Positions 39,199-52,203 of a stretch of DNA of 64,000 nucleotides are shown here, piece by piece. A model generated the notes under the pieces. The model saw nothing but the letters and a program-made list of their open reading frames with translations, did not search any database and was not told the DNA's origin. Made by a program: the position numbers and the translations under genes. Position 1 is the stretch's first letter. Each line of letters starts with the position of its first letter. The DNA lies in the NCBI RefSeq assembly GCF_000934725.1, contig NZ_JYNS01000006.1, positions 176,954-240,953 of the forward strand, written 5' to 3'. The DNA is from Methyloterricola oryzae. Its GTDB lineage: Bacteria > Pseudomonadota > Gammaproteobacteria > Methylococcales > Methylococcaceae.

Positions 39199-40434
39199 TC
39201 AAAAATTACCCTGGAACCAATTCTTCATCTTTGCCCAAATACCCCGAAAACCTCCGCCAACCAAGGCACCCCGCTCCACCAGCGGGTTATGCTGTTTTCC
39301 AAACAACAATAGTCCGACACCCGTCGCGTACACCGGATTACGCACCACGTCATTGAGTCCCGTGACGTACTGCGGAATTCCCATCCGCACTGGCATATGG
39401 AATATCTCCTCCGCCAATTCCACCAACCCTTCCACCCGAGCGCTGCCACCGCTGAGAACGATGCCCGCGGCGATCAGATCCTCGAACCCGCTGCGCCGAA
39501 GTTCGGCCTGCACCAGCAGCAACAGTTCCTCGTAGCGCGGCTCCACGATCTCCGCCAGGTTCAATTTGGATATCTGCCGCGTCGGCCGCTCACCGATGCT
39601 GGGCACCTCGATGGTTTCCTCCAGCTTCGCCAACTGCGTCAGAGCGCAGGCATGCTTGATCTTTATTTCCTCGGCGTGCTGAGTGGGTGTCCGCAGCGCA
39701 ACCGCAATGTCATTGGTGACCTGATCGCCGGCGATGGGAATCACCGCCGTGTGACGGATGGCGCCGTCGGTGAACACCGCGATGTCGGTGGTGCCGCCAC
39801 CGATATCCACCAGACACACCCCCAGGTCTTTCTCATCTTCAGTCAGCACCGCGGAGCAGGAGGCCAGCTGCTCGAGGATGATGTCCTCGACCTCCAGGCC
39901 ACAGCGGCGGATGCACTTGACGATGTTCTGCGCCGCGCTCACGGCGCCGGTCACGATATGCACCCTCGCTTCCAGGCGGATACCGGACATGCCGATGGGC
40001 TCCTTGATGCCCTCCTGGCGGTCGATCACGAACTCCTGGGGCAGGATGTGCAAAATCTTCTGGTCTGCAGGTATGGCGACCGCTCGGGCGGAGTCGATCA
40101 CCCGATCCACGTCGCTCTGGGTGACCTCCTTGTCCTTGATGGCGACGATGCCATGGGAATTCATGCTGCTGATGTGGCTGCCGGCGATCCCCGCGTAGAC
40201 GGAGTGGATGCGGCAGCCCGCCATCAGCTCGGCTTCCTCGATGGCGCGCTGTATGGACTGGACAGTGGTTTCCAGATTGACCACGACGCCCTTTTTGAGG
40301 CCACGGGAAGGGTGCGAACCGATACCGATCACCTCGATCTCGCCATCCTCGTTCAGTTCACCGACGATGGCGGCGACCTTGGAGGTGCCGATATCCAGTC
40401 CCACGATCAAGTTCCGATCCGATTTTCTAGCCAT
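39199..40434 (-). CDS. ftsA: Cell division protein FtsA
   Basis: Actin-like ATPase that ties FtsZ to the membrane. It has 411 residues, with the N-terminal VGLDIGTSKVAAIVGE phosphate-1 loop, the phosphate-2 motif VDIGGGTTDIAVF and the C-terminal IVLSGGSARVEGL. The last residues (IWAKMKNWFQGNF) form the amphipathic membrane-binding helix. It begins 3 nt after ftsQ, so translation is probably coupled. Confidence 0.98.
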   Translation of the reverse strand: MARKSDRNLIVGLDIGTSKVAAIVGELNEDGEIEVIGIGSHPSRGLKKGVVVNLETTVQSIQRAIEEAELMAGCRIHSVYAGIAGSHISSMNSHGIVAIKDKEVTQSDVDRVIDSARAVAIPADQKILHILPQEFVIDRQEGIKEPIGMSGIRLEARVHIVTGAVSAAQNIVKCIRRCGLEVEDIILEQLASCSAVLTEDEKDLGVCLVDIGGGTTDIAVFTDGAIRHTAVIPIAGDQVTNDIAVALRTPTQHAEEIKIKHACALTQLAKLEETIEVPSIGERPTRQISKLNLAEIVEPRYEELLLLVQAELRRSGFEDLIAAGIVLSGGSARVEGLVELAEEIFHMPVRMGIPQYVTGLNDVVRNPVYATGVGLLLFGKQHNPLVERGALVGGGFRGIWAKMKNWFQGNF

Positions 40435-40437
40435 TTC

Positions 40438-41274
40438 TCATTGCGTCTCTAGAGCCACCCAAGTGGCCTGTTCCAATCGATTTAGTCCTGCGCTGGGCGC
40501 TTCGCTGCCTTCCAGCAGACCTTCCGCCTCGGGCCGCCATACCACGGCAAAGCCATTGGGATAGCGCAGGTCCACCCGCAATAGGTGCGCTAGCCGATTC
40601 TCTCCCAACTTACCCACCAGGGAGAGGAAATGTTCCACGGCCGCCACCGGCTCGCGCCGCCCCAAAAACATGTCCGGCCCGTTCTCCAGGCGCAGAGTCC
40701 AGGCCCTGCGCTTGCTGACCTCAAGGGTCGCCACTTTGAACCCCTGCGGGGCCAGGAGGTCGTTCAATTGCGCCAAGGTGCTCAGCAGGTAATGCTCGGT
40801 GCCAGGCGGGCCAGACAGCTCCGGCAGCGTTTCGAAACCTTCCACTCGATCCGGGGCGAATCGCTCGCCGCGCGTATCCAGCATCGCCTTCTCGCCCCAG
40901 CGGGCGACCGGCACGTGCTCCTTGACCGTCACCACCAGGGTGTCCGGCCACACCCGGCTCACCTCAACGCTCTCGACCCACGGACAGGAGCGCGCAGCGC
41001 CTTCCACCTCGCCTATGTCCAGCGAGAAATACCCGGCCGCCACCGCCGGCGCCAACACCTCCCTGAGCTTTCCCGTGTTCAGGTTTTCAATTCCGCCCTC
41101 AACCCGAACATAGCGAACCGGAAACCACTCCCGGTTGAAGTCCACGCCCTGCCGCCATAACCAATATCCGCCTGCCGCCACGAGCAGCAGAGCGAGTAGC
41201 GGGAACAGCGGGAAGCGCGCCTTGCTCTGCTCCCTGCGCCCCTTTTCCGGGGATCCTTTGCGCTGCGTGCCCAC
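40438..41274 (-). CDS. ftsQ: Cell division protein FtsQ
   Basis: A 278-residue bitopic protein: a basic cytoplasmic tail, one transmembrane helix (about 24-43, FPLFPLLALLLVAAGGYWL), a POTRA domain (about 52-125) and a beta domain. It recruits FtsL, FtsB and late divisome proteins. It starts with GTG and begins 6 nt after ddl. Length and placement match the family. Confidence 0.95.
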   Translation of the reverse strand: MGTQRKGSPEKGRREQSKARFPLFPLLALLLVAAGGYWLWRQGVDFNREWFPVRYVRVEGGIENLNTGKLREVLAPAVAAGYFSLDIGEVEGAARSCPWVESVEVSRVWPDTLVVTVKEHVPVARWGEKAMLDTRGERFAPDRVEGFETLPELSGPPGTEHYLLSTLAQLNDLLAPQGFKVATLEVSKRRAWTLRLENGPDMFLGRREPVAAVEHFLSLVGKLGENRLAHLLRVDLRYPNGFAVVWRPEAEGLLEGSEAPSAGLNRLEQATWVALETQ

Positions 41275-41280
41275 GTGCGG

Positions 41281-43129
<1,849 letters not shown>

Positions 43130-43133
<4 letters not shown>

Positions 43134-44578
43134 GTCGCGCCGCGCTGCGCCAATGCCTGGGCTGTGCGGCGAGGGAGTTCGGCCGCAAGGGCGCCGATGT
43201 TACCCGCGCCCAAGGTCAGCACCACATCACCCGGTTCCAGCAGGCCCGGCAACAGTTCATACAACTCGTCCGGTTGCTCCACGAAGATCGGATCCACCTG
43301 CCCCCGAACCCGGATGGCGCGCGAGAGCGTGCGGCCGTCCGCACCGGCCAGGGGCGTCTCGCCGGCCGAATAAACGTCCAACAGCACCAGCACGTCCGTC
43401 TTGGACAATACGTGCACGAAGTCCTCGAACAGATCGCGCGTGCGCGTGTAACGGTGAGGCTGGAACACCAGCACCAGACGCCGCTCGGGCCAGGCCTGAC
43501 GCATGGAATCCAGTGTCGCCGCCACCTCTCTCGGGTGGTGACCGTAATCATCAACAAAAGTCACGGCGCCGTCGCCCAGCGGCACATCCCCGTTGATCTG
43601 GAAACGCCGGCCGATGCCGGTGAAGTTCGCCAGGGCGCGCTGCAGAACCTCGTCCGAGACGCCCAGTTCGCTGGCCACACCGATGACCGACAGGGCGTTA
43701 CGGATGTTGTGCAGACCCGGCAGGTTCAGGGTGATCGCCAGGCGCCCCGGCACCCCCTGCCGCAACACGCAGAAACGGCTGCTGAGACCCTTGCGCACAA
43801 TATCGACGGCGCGGATATCGGCATCCTCGCTCAGGCCGTAGGTACGTACCGGCTTGTCGATGCGGGCCAGAATGTCGCGAACGCCCGGATCGTCCAGGCA
43901 AACCAGGGCAAGCCCGTAGAACGGCACATGGCGGAGGAATTCCACGAAGGTGTCCTTCAGCCGCTGGAAATCGCCGCCATAAGTCTCCATGTGATCCTGG
44001 TCGATATTGGTGACTACCGCGATCATGGGCTGCAGGTGCAGAAACGAGGCATCGCTCTCATCCGCCTCCGCGACCAGATAATCGCCCTTGCCCAACTGCG
44101 CATTGGCGCCCACGCTGTTGAGCCGGCCCCCGATGACAAAGGTGGGGTCCAACCCCGCCTCCGCCAGCACGCTCGCGGCCAGGCTGGTGGTGGTGGTCTT
44201 CCCGTGGGTCCCCGCCACCGCGATTCCGTAGCGGAAGCGCATCAACTCAGCCAGCATCTCCGCCCGCGAGATCACCGGAATACGCGCCTTGCGCGCCGTC
44301 TCCACCTCCGGGTTGTCGCGGCTCACGGCGCTGGAAATCACGACCACCTCGGTGCCCGCCACGTTTTCCGGGTGATGACCGATAAAAACCTTGGCGCCGG
44401 CCTCCTGCAAGCGGCGTGCATTGGCGCTCAACTGCAGGTCGGAGCCTGACACCTGGTAACCCAGGTTGATCAGGACCTCGGCGATGCCGCTCATCCCGGT
44501 TCCGCCGATGCCGACGAAATGGATACGCTTGATGCGGCCCATGCCGTACTGACTGGAGAGGGGCTGCGGCAATCTCAT
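43130..44578 (-). CDS. murC: UDP-N-acetylmuramate-L-alanine ligase
   Basis: Adds L-Ala to UDP-MurNAc. It has 482 residues from the ATG at 44578, which overlaps the murG stop (ATGA). The N-terminal [17 protein letters not shown] nucleotide-binding turn, the [12 protein letters not shown]alker loop and [10 protein letters not shown] are all diagnostic. A later ATG at 44542, nearer the conserved core, is possible. Its stop overlaps the murB start. Confidence 0.97.
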
Positions 44579-45645
44579 GGGCGCACCTGTTTCAGGCACA
44601 AACTCGCCACTTCGCTCGCGGCGTCCAGGCGCGCCTGCCGCCGGGACTCCCGCGACATGTCCGCCAGGCGTTCCGGTTGGGCCAACAGGCTCTGGATCTC
44701 GGCGGCCAGACGCTCGCCGGTCAGTTCGGATTGCGGCATCAGAATGGCTGCGCCGGCTTCGGACAAGTAACGCGCATTGGCGGTTTGATGGTCATCGATC
44801 GCAAAAGGGAATGGAACGAGCAGGGCTGGAAGGCCGGCCGCGGTCAACTCGCTGACGGTCATGGCGCCGGAGCGGCAAATGGCCAGATCGGCCCAGCGGT
44901 AGGCCTCGGCCATGTCCTCGATGAAAGGGGCCACCTTGGCACCGACGACTCCCAGCCGCCGGTAGTGCTCCTCCACTTCCTGACACATGGCTTGCCCCGT
45001 CTGATGCCAGACGCGCACCCCAGGGCCTACCAGTGCCAAGGCCTCGGGAACGGTGTGGTTCAGAGCTGCCGCACCCTGGCTGCCGCCCACGACCAGAATC
45101 TTAAGTTCGCTCCCCTCCAGGCGCTTTTTCGTAGGCACGGCTACGGCAATCTCCCTCCGCAAGGGATTGCCCACGCAATGCGCGCCGGCCAGGGCCGGGA
45201 AACTGCCGGGAAAGGCCTCCAGAGCCAGGTTGGCGCATTTTACCAAGATTCGGTTGGTTGTACCCGGAATCCTGTTCTGCTCGTGGATGACCAGGGGAAT
45301 GCCGAACAGACGCGCCATGAAGCCGCCTGGCCCCGCCACGAACCCGCCCATCCCCAAAACGACCTGCGGGCGGTCGGCAATCAGGATGCCCCCTGCCTGC
45401 AAGCAGGCGCGGATCAGGCGGAACGGGGTCGCCAGCTTGGCCAGCCAGCCCTTGCCACGAAACCCGGAGACCGCGAGCCGCCTCAGGGGAAAACCCGCCG
45501 CGGGCACCACGCGGTTCTCCATACCCGCCTCCGAACCCATCCAGAGCACCTCATTGCCCTGATCCCGCAGTTCGCAGGCCACGGCCAAGGCCGGATAGAT
45601 GTGTCCGCCGGTCCCGCCGGCCAGGATCATGATGCGCGCAGCCAT
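44575..45645 (-). CDS. murG: Undecaprenyldiphospho-muramoylpentapeptide beta-N-acetylglucosaminyltransferase
   Basis: Makes lipid II from lipid I on the inner face of the membrane. It has 356 residues, with the glycine-rich loops [13 protein letters not shown] and [27 protein letters not shown], the [12 protein letters not shown] turn and a [17 protein letters not shown] donor site. Its start lies 19 nt inside ftsW, and its stop overlaps murC. Confidence 0.97.
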   Translation of the reverse strand: MAARIMILAGGTGGHIYPALAVACELRDQGNEVLWMGSEAGMENRVVPAAGFPLRRLAVSGFRGKGWLAKLATPFRLIRACLQAGGILIADRPQVVLGMGGFVAGPGGFMARLFGIPLVIHEQNRIPGTTNRILVKCANLALEAFPGSFPALAGAHCVGNPLRREIAVAVPTKKRLEGSELKILVVGGSQGAAALNHTVPEALALVGPGVRVWHQTGQAMCQEVEEHYRRLGVVGAKVAPFIEDMAEAYRWADLAICRSGAMTVSELTAAGLPALLVPFPFAIDDHQTANARYLSEAGAAILMPQSELTGERLAAEIQSLLAQPERLADMSRESRRQARLDAASEVASLCLKQVRP

Positions 45646-46832
45646 GCGGAGCTACTCGTCCGGGGCGTGCCGGTGTGGGATTCGATCACTTCGCTGCGCA
45701 CGCGGAACAGCAAGGCCAAGGCGGAACACATGACCATCATGCTGCCGCCGCCATAGCTCATGAGCGGCAGGGTCAGGCCCTTGGTAGGCAGCATGCCCAT
45801 GTTCACCCCCATGTTGATGAAGGCCTGCAAGCCGAACCAAATGCCGATGCCATAGGCCAGGAAGGCGGCGAAACGATTGTCCGAGCGTGCGGCCAGGTGG
45901 CCGATGACGAATGCGCGCCAGACCACCACACCGAACAGGAAGATCACCACGCTGGCACCGAACAGGCCCAGTTCCTCTCCGATCACCGAAAACAGGAAGT
46001 CGGTGTGCGCCTCCGGCAGGTAAAACAGCTTCTGCACGCTGGAGCCCAGACCCACGCCCATCCATTCACCGCGCCCGAAGGCGATGAGCGCCTGGGTAAG
46101 CTGGAAGCCGGAATTCAGGGGATCAGCCCAAGGGTCGATGAAGCTCAGCACACGCTTCAGTCGGTAGGACGAGGTGAAGATGAGCACGACCCCGGCAGCG
46201 CCCATGGCGCCCAGCAGGATGCCGAATTGCCACAGACGCGCCCCGGCCAGGAACAGCATCCCGAGGGCAGTGGCCATGATCACCGCGGTGGCGCCAAAAT
46301 CAGGCTCCAGCAGCAGCAGCACCCCACCCACCGCCAGCAGGGCCAGGGGCACGATCATGCCCATCACGGATTCCCGCACCAAATTCAGGCGGCGGGTGAT
46401 GAAGCTGGCCATGTAGATGACGGCAAACAGCTTGAAGATTTCGGAAACCTGGATGCGCACGCCCAGCAGGCTGAGCCAGCGGGAACTGCCGTTGACCGAC
46501 TTGCCCAGACCAGGAATCAGCACCAGCACCAGCAGGCCCATCCCCACCAGCAGCAGCACCGGAGCGGACTTCTTCCAGAACTCCAGGGACTGGCAGCCGA
46601 CGAAGATGGCCGAGGCCAGGCCCATGGCGATGTGCACCACCTGGTGCTTGGGGAAATAGAAGCTGTCCTCCGCCAGTTTCTCGCCCAGATGCAGGGACGC
46701 CGAGGCCACCATGACAAAGCCCAGCACCAGCAGACCCATTGCCGCACACAGCAGGACCGTGTCCACATAAAACCGGCTGGGGCCCCACTGCAGCACCAGC
46801 CCACGCCCGCGACCCGCTACCCGTGTGTTCAT
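45627..46832 (-). CDS. ftsW: Lipid II polymerase FtsW (SEDS family)
   Basis: Septum-specific peptidoglycan glycosyltransferase with about ten transmembrane segments, 401 residues. The GVRIQVSEIFKLF segment and the conserved MGLLPTKGLTLP and SYGGGSMM loops identify the SEDS family; position between murD and murG fixes it as FtsW. Its ATG overlaps the murD stop (ATGA). It works with FtsI. Confidence 0.96.
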   Translation of the reverse strand: MNTRVAGRGRGLVLQWGPSRFYVDTVLLCAAMGLLVLGFVMVASASLHLGEKLAEDSFYFPKHQVVHIAMGLASAIFVGCQSLEFWKKSAPVLLLVGMGLLVLVLIPGLGKSVNGSSRWLSLLGVRIQVSEIFKLFAVIYMASFITRRLNLVRESVMGMIVPLALLAVGGVLLLLEPDFGATAVIMATALGMLFLAGARLWQFGILLGAMGAAGVVLIFTSSYRLKRVLSFIDPWADPLNSGFQLTQALIAFGRGEWMGVGLGSSVQKLFYLPEAHTDFLFSVIGEELGLFGASVVIFLFGVVVWRAFVIGHLAARSDNRFAAFLAYGIGIWFGLQAFINMGVNMGMLPTKGLTLPLMSYGGGSMMVMCSALALLFRVRSEVIESHTGTPRTSSSAWLRAS

Positions 46833-48226
46833 GGCTTCAACCCTCTAACCGCTTCCGCGAACATCCGCCCACGTTCCTGATAATCCTTGTACTGGTCCAG
46901 GCTGGCACAAGCTGGAGCCAATAGCACCGTATCACCCGCTTGCGCCATCCGCCGCGCGGCTGCGACCGCCTCGCTCATTCCGCCGACGCGCGCCGTCTCG
47001 ACCACCGGGCTCAAAATCTTTTCCAGCAACGGCGCATCGCGCCCCATGAGCACCGCAGCGCGTAACTTGCCCTGAGCCACCGGCGCCAGGGGCGCAAAGT
47101 CGGCGCCTTTGCCATCACCGCCGGCGATCAGCACCACCGGCCCTTCGAGGCCTTCCAGCGCCGCGATGCAGGCGCCGATGTTGGTGGCCTTGGAATCATT
47201 GATCCAACTTACGCCGTCGATCTCGGCCACCCACTGCATGCGATGATCCAGGCCCGCAAATTTCCGCAGCGCCGTTAACATGGCCTCCCGCGGCAGGCCT
47301 GCCGCTTCGCCCAACGCCAGCGCCGCCAGGGCATTGGCCAGGTTGTGGCGGCCCTTGATGCGTATCTCCGCCGTCGCCAGCCAGGGTTCGCCTCGCACGG
47401 TTAGCCAGTCGGCGCCATCTTTGCGCTTCAGGCCATACTCGGGTGCGGGCTCGGCGCCCTCGTCCAAACCGAACCAGGTGACGGTTCGCCCTGGTTCCGC
47501 CATCGACACGACCATCGGGTCGTCGGCATTCAGCACCATCACGCCCTGTCCCTTGAATATCCGCCGCTTGGCCTCGGCATAGGCGGCGATGTCCGGATAA
47601 CGGTCCATGTGGTCCGGGGAAATGTTCAGCACCGTCGCCACGGCAGGTTCCAACAGGGAGGCCCGCTCGGTCTGGAAACTGGACAGTTCGAGCACGTATA
47701 GATCGGCGTCCTCGTCCAGCAGGTCCAGCATGGGCTCGCCCAGGTTCCCGCCCACCTTCACCCGGCGCCCGGCGGCCTCGGCCATGAGGCCCACCAGGGT
47801 CGTCACCGTGCTCTTGCCATTCGCGCCGGTAATGGCGATCACCGGCGCCTTGGCCATGCAAGCGAACAGATCCACGTCCCCGAAGGCCGGCAGACCCATT
47901 TGCACCGCCTGCACCACGGCCGGATTGTCCATCCCGATGCCCGGGCTCACCACCAGATGGGTGGCGGCGGCAAAGGCCGCCTGATCGAAACCGCCCAGGA
48001 AGACAGCCACATCAGGCAGGCATTCCTGCAATTCGCTCAGGCCCGGCGGACTTTCCCGTGTATCCACCACGGCCAGCGGAATACCCTGGCGGGAGAGAAA
48101 GCGAGCGACGGAGAGGCCGGTCTTGCCCAGTCCCAGCACCAGGGCGCGTGAGCCTGCATTTAGGCCCAGCCGGGCCAGGGGGTGCGCTGTAACCGGGACC
48201 TCAGTCATGGTGCCGACCCCCCACAT
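46829..48226 (-). CDS. murD: UDP-N-acetylmuramoylalanine-D-glutamate ligase
   Basis: Adds D-Glu to the muropeptide. It has 465 residues, with ALVLGLGKTGLSVARFL and the ATP loop ITGANGKSTVTTLVG. The ATG at 48226 overlaps the mraY stop (TGATG). A second in-frame ATG, six codons later at 48208, has a GGGGGGT site and may be the true start. NDSKATN and AGGDGKGADF are conserved family segments. Confidence 0.96.
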   Translation of the reverse strand: MWGVGTMTEVPVTAHPLARLGLNAGSRALVLGLGKTGLSVARFLSRQGIPLAVVDTRESPPGLSELQECLPDVAVFLGGFDQAAFAAATHLVVSPGIGMDNPAVVQAVQMGLPAFGDVDLFACMAKAPVIAITGANGKSTVTTLVGLMAEAAGRRVKVGGNLGEPMLDLLDEDADLYVLELSSFQTERASLLEPAVATVLNISPDHMDRYPDIAAYAEAKRRIFKGQGVMVLNADDPMVVSMAEPGRTVTWFGLDEGAEPAPEYGLKRKDGADWLTVRGEPWLATAEIRIKGRHNLANALAALALGEAAGLPREAMLTALRKFAGLDHRMQWVAEIDGVSWINDSKATNIGACIAALEGLEGPVVLIAGGDGKGADFAPLAPVAQGKLRAAVLMGRDAPLLEKILSPVVETARVGGMSEAVAAARRMAQAGDTVLLAPACASLDQYKDYQERGRMFAEAVRGLKP

Positions 48227-49308
48227 CAGCGCAGCTTCAGGGTGGCCAGGCCGAACAGCACCAGGATCACCGTGATGATCCAGAAACGCACGATCACCCG
48301 CGGCTCCGGCCAGCCCTTAAGCTCGAAATGATGGTGTATGGGCGCCATGCGGAAGATGCGCTTGCCGGTCAGCTTGAACGACAGCACCTGCAACATCACC
48401 GACACGGTCTCCATCACGAACACGCCCCCCATGATCATCAGCACGATCTCCTGGCGTACTAGCACCGCCAGCGTGCCGAGCCCTGCGCCCAGCGCCAGTG
48501 CGCCCACATCGCCCATGAAGACCTGGGCGGGGTAGGCATTGAACCAGAGAAAACCGAGGCCGGCCCCGACCAGGGCGGCACAGAACACCACCAGTTCGCC
48601 CGCCTTGGGAAGGAACGGTATGCCCAGGTATTCGGCGAACACGGCGTTGCCCGAGACATAGGCAAACACGCCCAGGGCGCCGCCCACCAGCACGGTGGGC
48701 ATGATCGCCAGGCCATCCAGCCCGTCGGTCAGATTCACCGCGTTGCTGCTGCCTACGATCACCAGATAGGTGAGCAGCACGTAAACCCAGCCCAGGTTGA
48801 GCATGAAGTGCTTGAAGAAGGGCACGATGAAGGTGGTCTCGGCCGGCAGCGTCGCCGTCAGGTGCAGGAAGATGGCGGCGGCCAGTCCGACCACCGACTG
48901 CCACAGGTATTTGTGGCGCGCGGCCAGCCCCTTGCTGTTGCGGAGCACCAGTTTCTTGTAATCGTCGACGAAGCCGATGAGTCCAAAAGCCAGGGTCACC
49001 AGCAGGGTCACCCAGACGTAACGGTTGCCCAGATCGGCCCAAAGCAGCGTACTGATGCCGATGGACACCAGGATCAGCGCCCCGCCCATGGTGGGGGTGC
49101 CCGCCTTGGAGAAATGCGACTGCGGGCCATCCTCGCGTATGCTTTGCCCGATCTTGTAACGGCTGAGCCGGCGAATCATCGCCGGGCCAACCAGGAAAGC
49201 GATGAGCAAGGCCGTCAGGGTGCCGAGAATGGCGCGAAAGGTCAAATAGTGGAAGACGCGGAAAAAATCCACGTAACCTTCCAGCATCAAGGCGAGTTTC
49301 AGGAGCAT
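48226..49308 (-). CDS. mraY: Phospho-N-acetylmuramoyl-pentapeptide-transferase
   Basis: Integral membrane enzyme that forms lipid I. It has 360 residues from the ATG at 49308, exactly the E. coli length; this ATG overlaps the murF stop (TGATG). About ten transmembrane helices are present. The catalytic motifs [19 protein letters not shown] and the [15 protein letters not shown] loop are intact. Confidence 0.97.
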   Translation of the reverse strand: MLLKLALMLEGYVDFFRVFHYLTFRAILGTLTALLIAFLVGPAMIRRLSRYKIGQSIREDGPQSHFSKAGTPTMGGALILVSIGISTLLWADLGNRYVWVTLLVTLAFGLIGFVDDYKKLVLRNSKGLAARHKYLWQSVVGLAAAIFLHLTATLPAETTFIVPFFKHFMLNLGWVYVLLTYLVIVGSSNAVNLTDGLDGLAIMPTVLVGGALGVFAYVSGNAVFAEYLGIPFLPKAGELVVFCAALVGAGLGFLWFNAYPAQVFMGDVGALALGAGLGTLAVLVRQEIVLMIMGGVFVMETVSVMLQVLSFKLTGKRIFRMAPIHHHFELKGWPEPRVIVRFWIITVILVLFGLATLKLR

Positions 49309-50672
49309 CAGGTTTCTCGTACGCCTCGGCAAAAGGCTTCAATGACGCGTTCCATGCGCTGCGCTCGGGAACCCTTGACCAGCACAACCGCTTTGGGATC
49401 GAGCGTCTCCTGCAAGTGTCTGATCAGATCCGTTTGTTCGGAGAAATAACGGCCATGGGAACCGAACGCGGCCACCGCCTGTTCGGCGTGCGGGCCGGTG
49501 GCGAACAGGCGGGCGACACCCGCGCGTCGCGCCTCTTCCCCAAGCCCTGCGTGCAGCGCCGCACTGTTCTCGCCCAATTCGCCGAAGGCGCCCAGCACGA
49601 TCCAGGGTTCGCCTGGCAGTTGCAGCAGCACGTCCAGCGCGGCGCTGAATGAGCTGGGGTTGGCATTATAGGTGTCGTTGATGAACAAGGCACCATTGCC
49701 GGCGAACTCCGGCTGCATCCGTCCCGGCACTGGCTCGATCTGAGCCAGTCCCGCGGCAATCTGCTCGGATGGCAAACCCAGCGCGGTGGCGACGGCGGCC
49801 GCAGCGAGGGCATTGGCGACGTTGTGCCGGCCCGCGAGACGCAGGGCCAATTGGCGCCTCACTCCCCCGATGACATAGTCGAAAAGGGTATGGAACCCAT
49901 CCGCCTCGTGGGACACCCGGACAGTCTCTGTCAGGCCGCGCACGTCGGCCGTTTCGTGAAAGCCGAAACTGATGACTTTGCGCTCCCCGGCCAGCCCACG
50001 CCAAAAGCCGATGTAGGCGTCGTCGGCGTTGAGCACCGCGACACCGTCCGCCAGCAAGGCCCCGATCATTTCGCCCTTGGCCCGCGCCACCCCGTCGCGG
50101 CTACCAAACCCCTCCAGATGGGCATCGCCGGCATTGGTGATGAGCGCCACTTCCGGCGCGGCGAGCCCTGCCACATAAGCGATCTCGCCCGGATGATTGG
50201 CGCCCATTTCGATCACCGCATAGCGGTGCTCCGGACGGAGACGCGCCAGGGTCAAGGGCACCCCTAAATCGTTGTTCAGGTTACCCACCGTTTTCAAAAC
50301 CGGGGCATGGACGCCCAGAATGGCGCTGACCATTTCCTTTGCCGTGGTCTTGCCATTGCTGCCGGTGACGCCCACCACGGTTACGGGCAAGGCCTTGCGC
50401 CAGGCGTTGCCTATCCTTCCCAGGGCGAGACGGGCGTCCTGGACCACGATCTGCGGCAGCGTAACGTCCACGGGACGCTCCACCAGAGCCGCACAGGCAC
50501 CGGCCGCCGCCGCGGCAGCGACAAAGTCATGCCCATCAACGCGGGCGCCCGGTATCGCGACGAACAATTGGCCAGGCTTCAGGGTACGGGTGTCGATGCT
50601 GACACCGCCACATTCGGCGTCCGCGCCGGACAGCGCACCTCCGGCGGCCGTCGCCAGATCAATCAGTCGCAT
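49308..50672 (-). CDS. murF: UDP-N-acetylmuramoyl-tripeptide-D-alanyl-D-alanine ligase
   Basis: Adds D-Ala-D-Ala to the muropeptide. It has 454 residues from the ATG at 50672, chosen because AGGGAGTG stands just before it and the protein then begins [12 protein letters not shown], as in the family. It overlaps the end of murE by 14 nt. The [13 protein letters not shown] loop and [11 protein letters not shown] are diagnostic. Confidence 0.96.
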   Translation of the reverse strand: MRLIDLATAAGGALSGADAECGGVSIDTRTLKPGQLFVAIPGARVDGHDFVAAAAAAGACAALVERPVDVTLPQIVVQDARLALGRIGNAWRKALPVTVVGVTGSNGKTTAKEMVSAILGVHAPVLKTVGNLNNDLGVPLTLARLRPEHRYAVIEMGANHPGEIAYVAGLAAPEVALITNAGDAHLEGFGSRDGVARAKGEMIGALLADGVAVLNADDAYIGFWRGLAGERKVISFGFHETADVRGLTETVRVSHEADGFHTLFDYVIGGVRRQLALRLAGRHNVANALAAAAVATALGLPSEQIAAGLAQIEPVPGRMQPEFAGNGALFINDTYNANPSSFSAALDVLLQLPGEPWIVLGAFGELGENSAALHAGLGEEARRAGVARLFATGPHAEQAVAAFGSHGRYFSEQTDLIRHLQETLDPKAVVLVKGSRAQRMERVIEAFCRGVRET

Positions 50673-52203
50673 CCGACACTCCCTGGCCCATGGCCTGCAA
50701 CAGCTCGCACACGACCACGCGGTCACTGAACGGGTGCTTGATCCCGCCTATGTCCTGGGTGTCTTCATGCCCCTTGCCGGCCACCAGCACCATGTCGCCG
50801 GGGCGAGCATCGGCAAGGGCTTCCGCAATGGCGGCGCGGCGATCACGCTGCACGCGCAACTGCGAAGGCGCCTGACAGCCCGCCAGGATTTCCTCCACGA
50901 TGCGCTGACCGTCCTCGGTGCGCGGATTGTCGTCGGTTACGATGACACGGTCCGCCAGCCGCTCGGCGATGGCTCCCATCTGAGGGCGCTTGCCCTTGTC
51001 ACGGTCGCCACCACAGCCGAAAACCGCCGTCAGGCGACCCTTGCAGTGCTGGCGCAGGTTGTCCAGCACCTTCTCCAGGGCATCGGGAGTGTGTGCATAA
51101 TCGACGATGACCTCATAGCCAGAACGCGCGGAGAAGCGCTCCATGCGGCCCGGCACGGCCTTGACCCGGCTGACGCGGCGCGCGGCTTCGCCGAGCGAAT
51201 AGCCCATGCCCAGCAGCACGGCAGTGACGCCCAGCAGGTTTTCGACATTGAAGCGCCCGTACAGCGGCGCCGAGACCTCGGCCTCGAGGAAGGAATGGCT
51301 GACTCGAAAAGAGACGCCGTCACCACGCTGGGCGACGGCGCTGGCGCACACGAGTTCGGCATCCACGGTCCTACCGCGGGCGGCATTCAGGGTGTAGGCG
51401 AGGCGACGCAGACCCGCCGGGGCAGCGCGCAGTACACCTTCGGCGCTGGGGTCATCGAGATTGAAGGCTATGAAATTCAGCTCGGGCCAGCGCACCAGAC
51501 GGAGCTTGGCATCCAGATAGGCTTCCATGTTGCCGTGATAGTCCAGGTGATCGCGGCTGAGATTGGTGAACAGTCCGCCGCGAAAGCGCACACCGTTGAC
51601 ACGTCCCTGCACCAATCCGTGGGAGGAAGCCTCCATGGCGACGGCACGCACGTTCTGCCCACGCAAGCGGTCCAGCAGGGCATGCACCTCGATGGCATCC
51701 GGCGTGGTATGACTGGTACTGGACAGTTCGCCCAGCACACCCCAGCCCAGGGTGCCGATGACGGCAGCCGGCCGGTGATTGTTCAGGGCGTGAGCGAGGA
51801 AATGGCTGCAGGAGGTCTTCCCGTTGGTCCCGGTGATGCCGATGATGTCCAGATGGCGCGAGGGCTCGCCGTAAAAGCGGTCGGCGATCTGGCCCACCCG
51901 CTGCTGCAGTCCCGCCACAGGCACGCAGGGAACCGCGCTGATGCCACGCGCCAGTTCCGTGCCGCCTTCCGCGGGCTCATACAGAATGGCGCAAGCGCCG
52001 GCGGCAATGGCGGCCTCGGCGTAGCGGAGGCCGTGGCAACGGGTTCCCGCCAGCGCAAAAAACACGTCGCCGGGACAGATGTCCCGGCTATCGAGTGAGA
52101 GTCCGCGTACCACCAGCGAGGGCACGCCGGGGCCGCCTTCGACCAGCCCCTCCAGGAGCCGGTCGAGCCTGAGGTCGGGGGGCGTGTCCTTGGCCGGCAT
52201 CAT
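50659..52203 (-). CDS. murE: UDP-N-acetylmuramoyl-tripeptide ligase MurE (meso-diaminopimelate-specific)
   Basis: Adds the third amino acid to the stem. It has 514 residues, with the ITGTNGKTSCSHFLA loop. The DDNPRTED motif carries the DNPR signature of meso-diaminopimelate-adding enzymes, so the organism should make meso-DAP peptidoglycan. Its ATG overlaps the ftsI stop (ATGA). Confidence 0.97.
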   Translation of the reverse strand: MMPAKDTPPDLRLDRLLEGLVEGGPGVPSLVVRGLSLDSRDICPGDVFFALAGTRCHGLRYAEAAIAAGACAILYEPAEGGTELARGISAVPCVPVAGLQQRVGQIADRFYGEPSRHLDIIGITGTNGKTSCSHFLAHALNNHRPAAVIGTLGWGVLGELSSTSHTTPDAIEVHALLDRLRGQNVRAVAMEASSHGLVQGRVNGVRFRGGLFTNLSRDHLDYHGNMEAYLDAKLRLVRWPELNFIAFNLDDPSAEGVLRAAPAGLRRLAYTLNAARGRTVDAELVCASAVAQRGDGVSFRVSHSFLEAEVSAPLYGRFNVENLLGVTAVLLGMGYSLGEAARRVSRVKAVPGRMERFSARSGYEVIVDYAHTPDALEKVLDNLRQHCKGRLTAVFGCGGDRDKGKRPQMGAIAERLADRVIVTDDNPRTEDGQRIVEEILAGCQAPSQLRVQRDRRAAIAEALADARPGDMVLVAGKGHEDTQDIGGIKHPFSDRVVVCELLQAMGQGVSDATD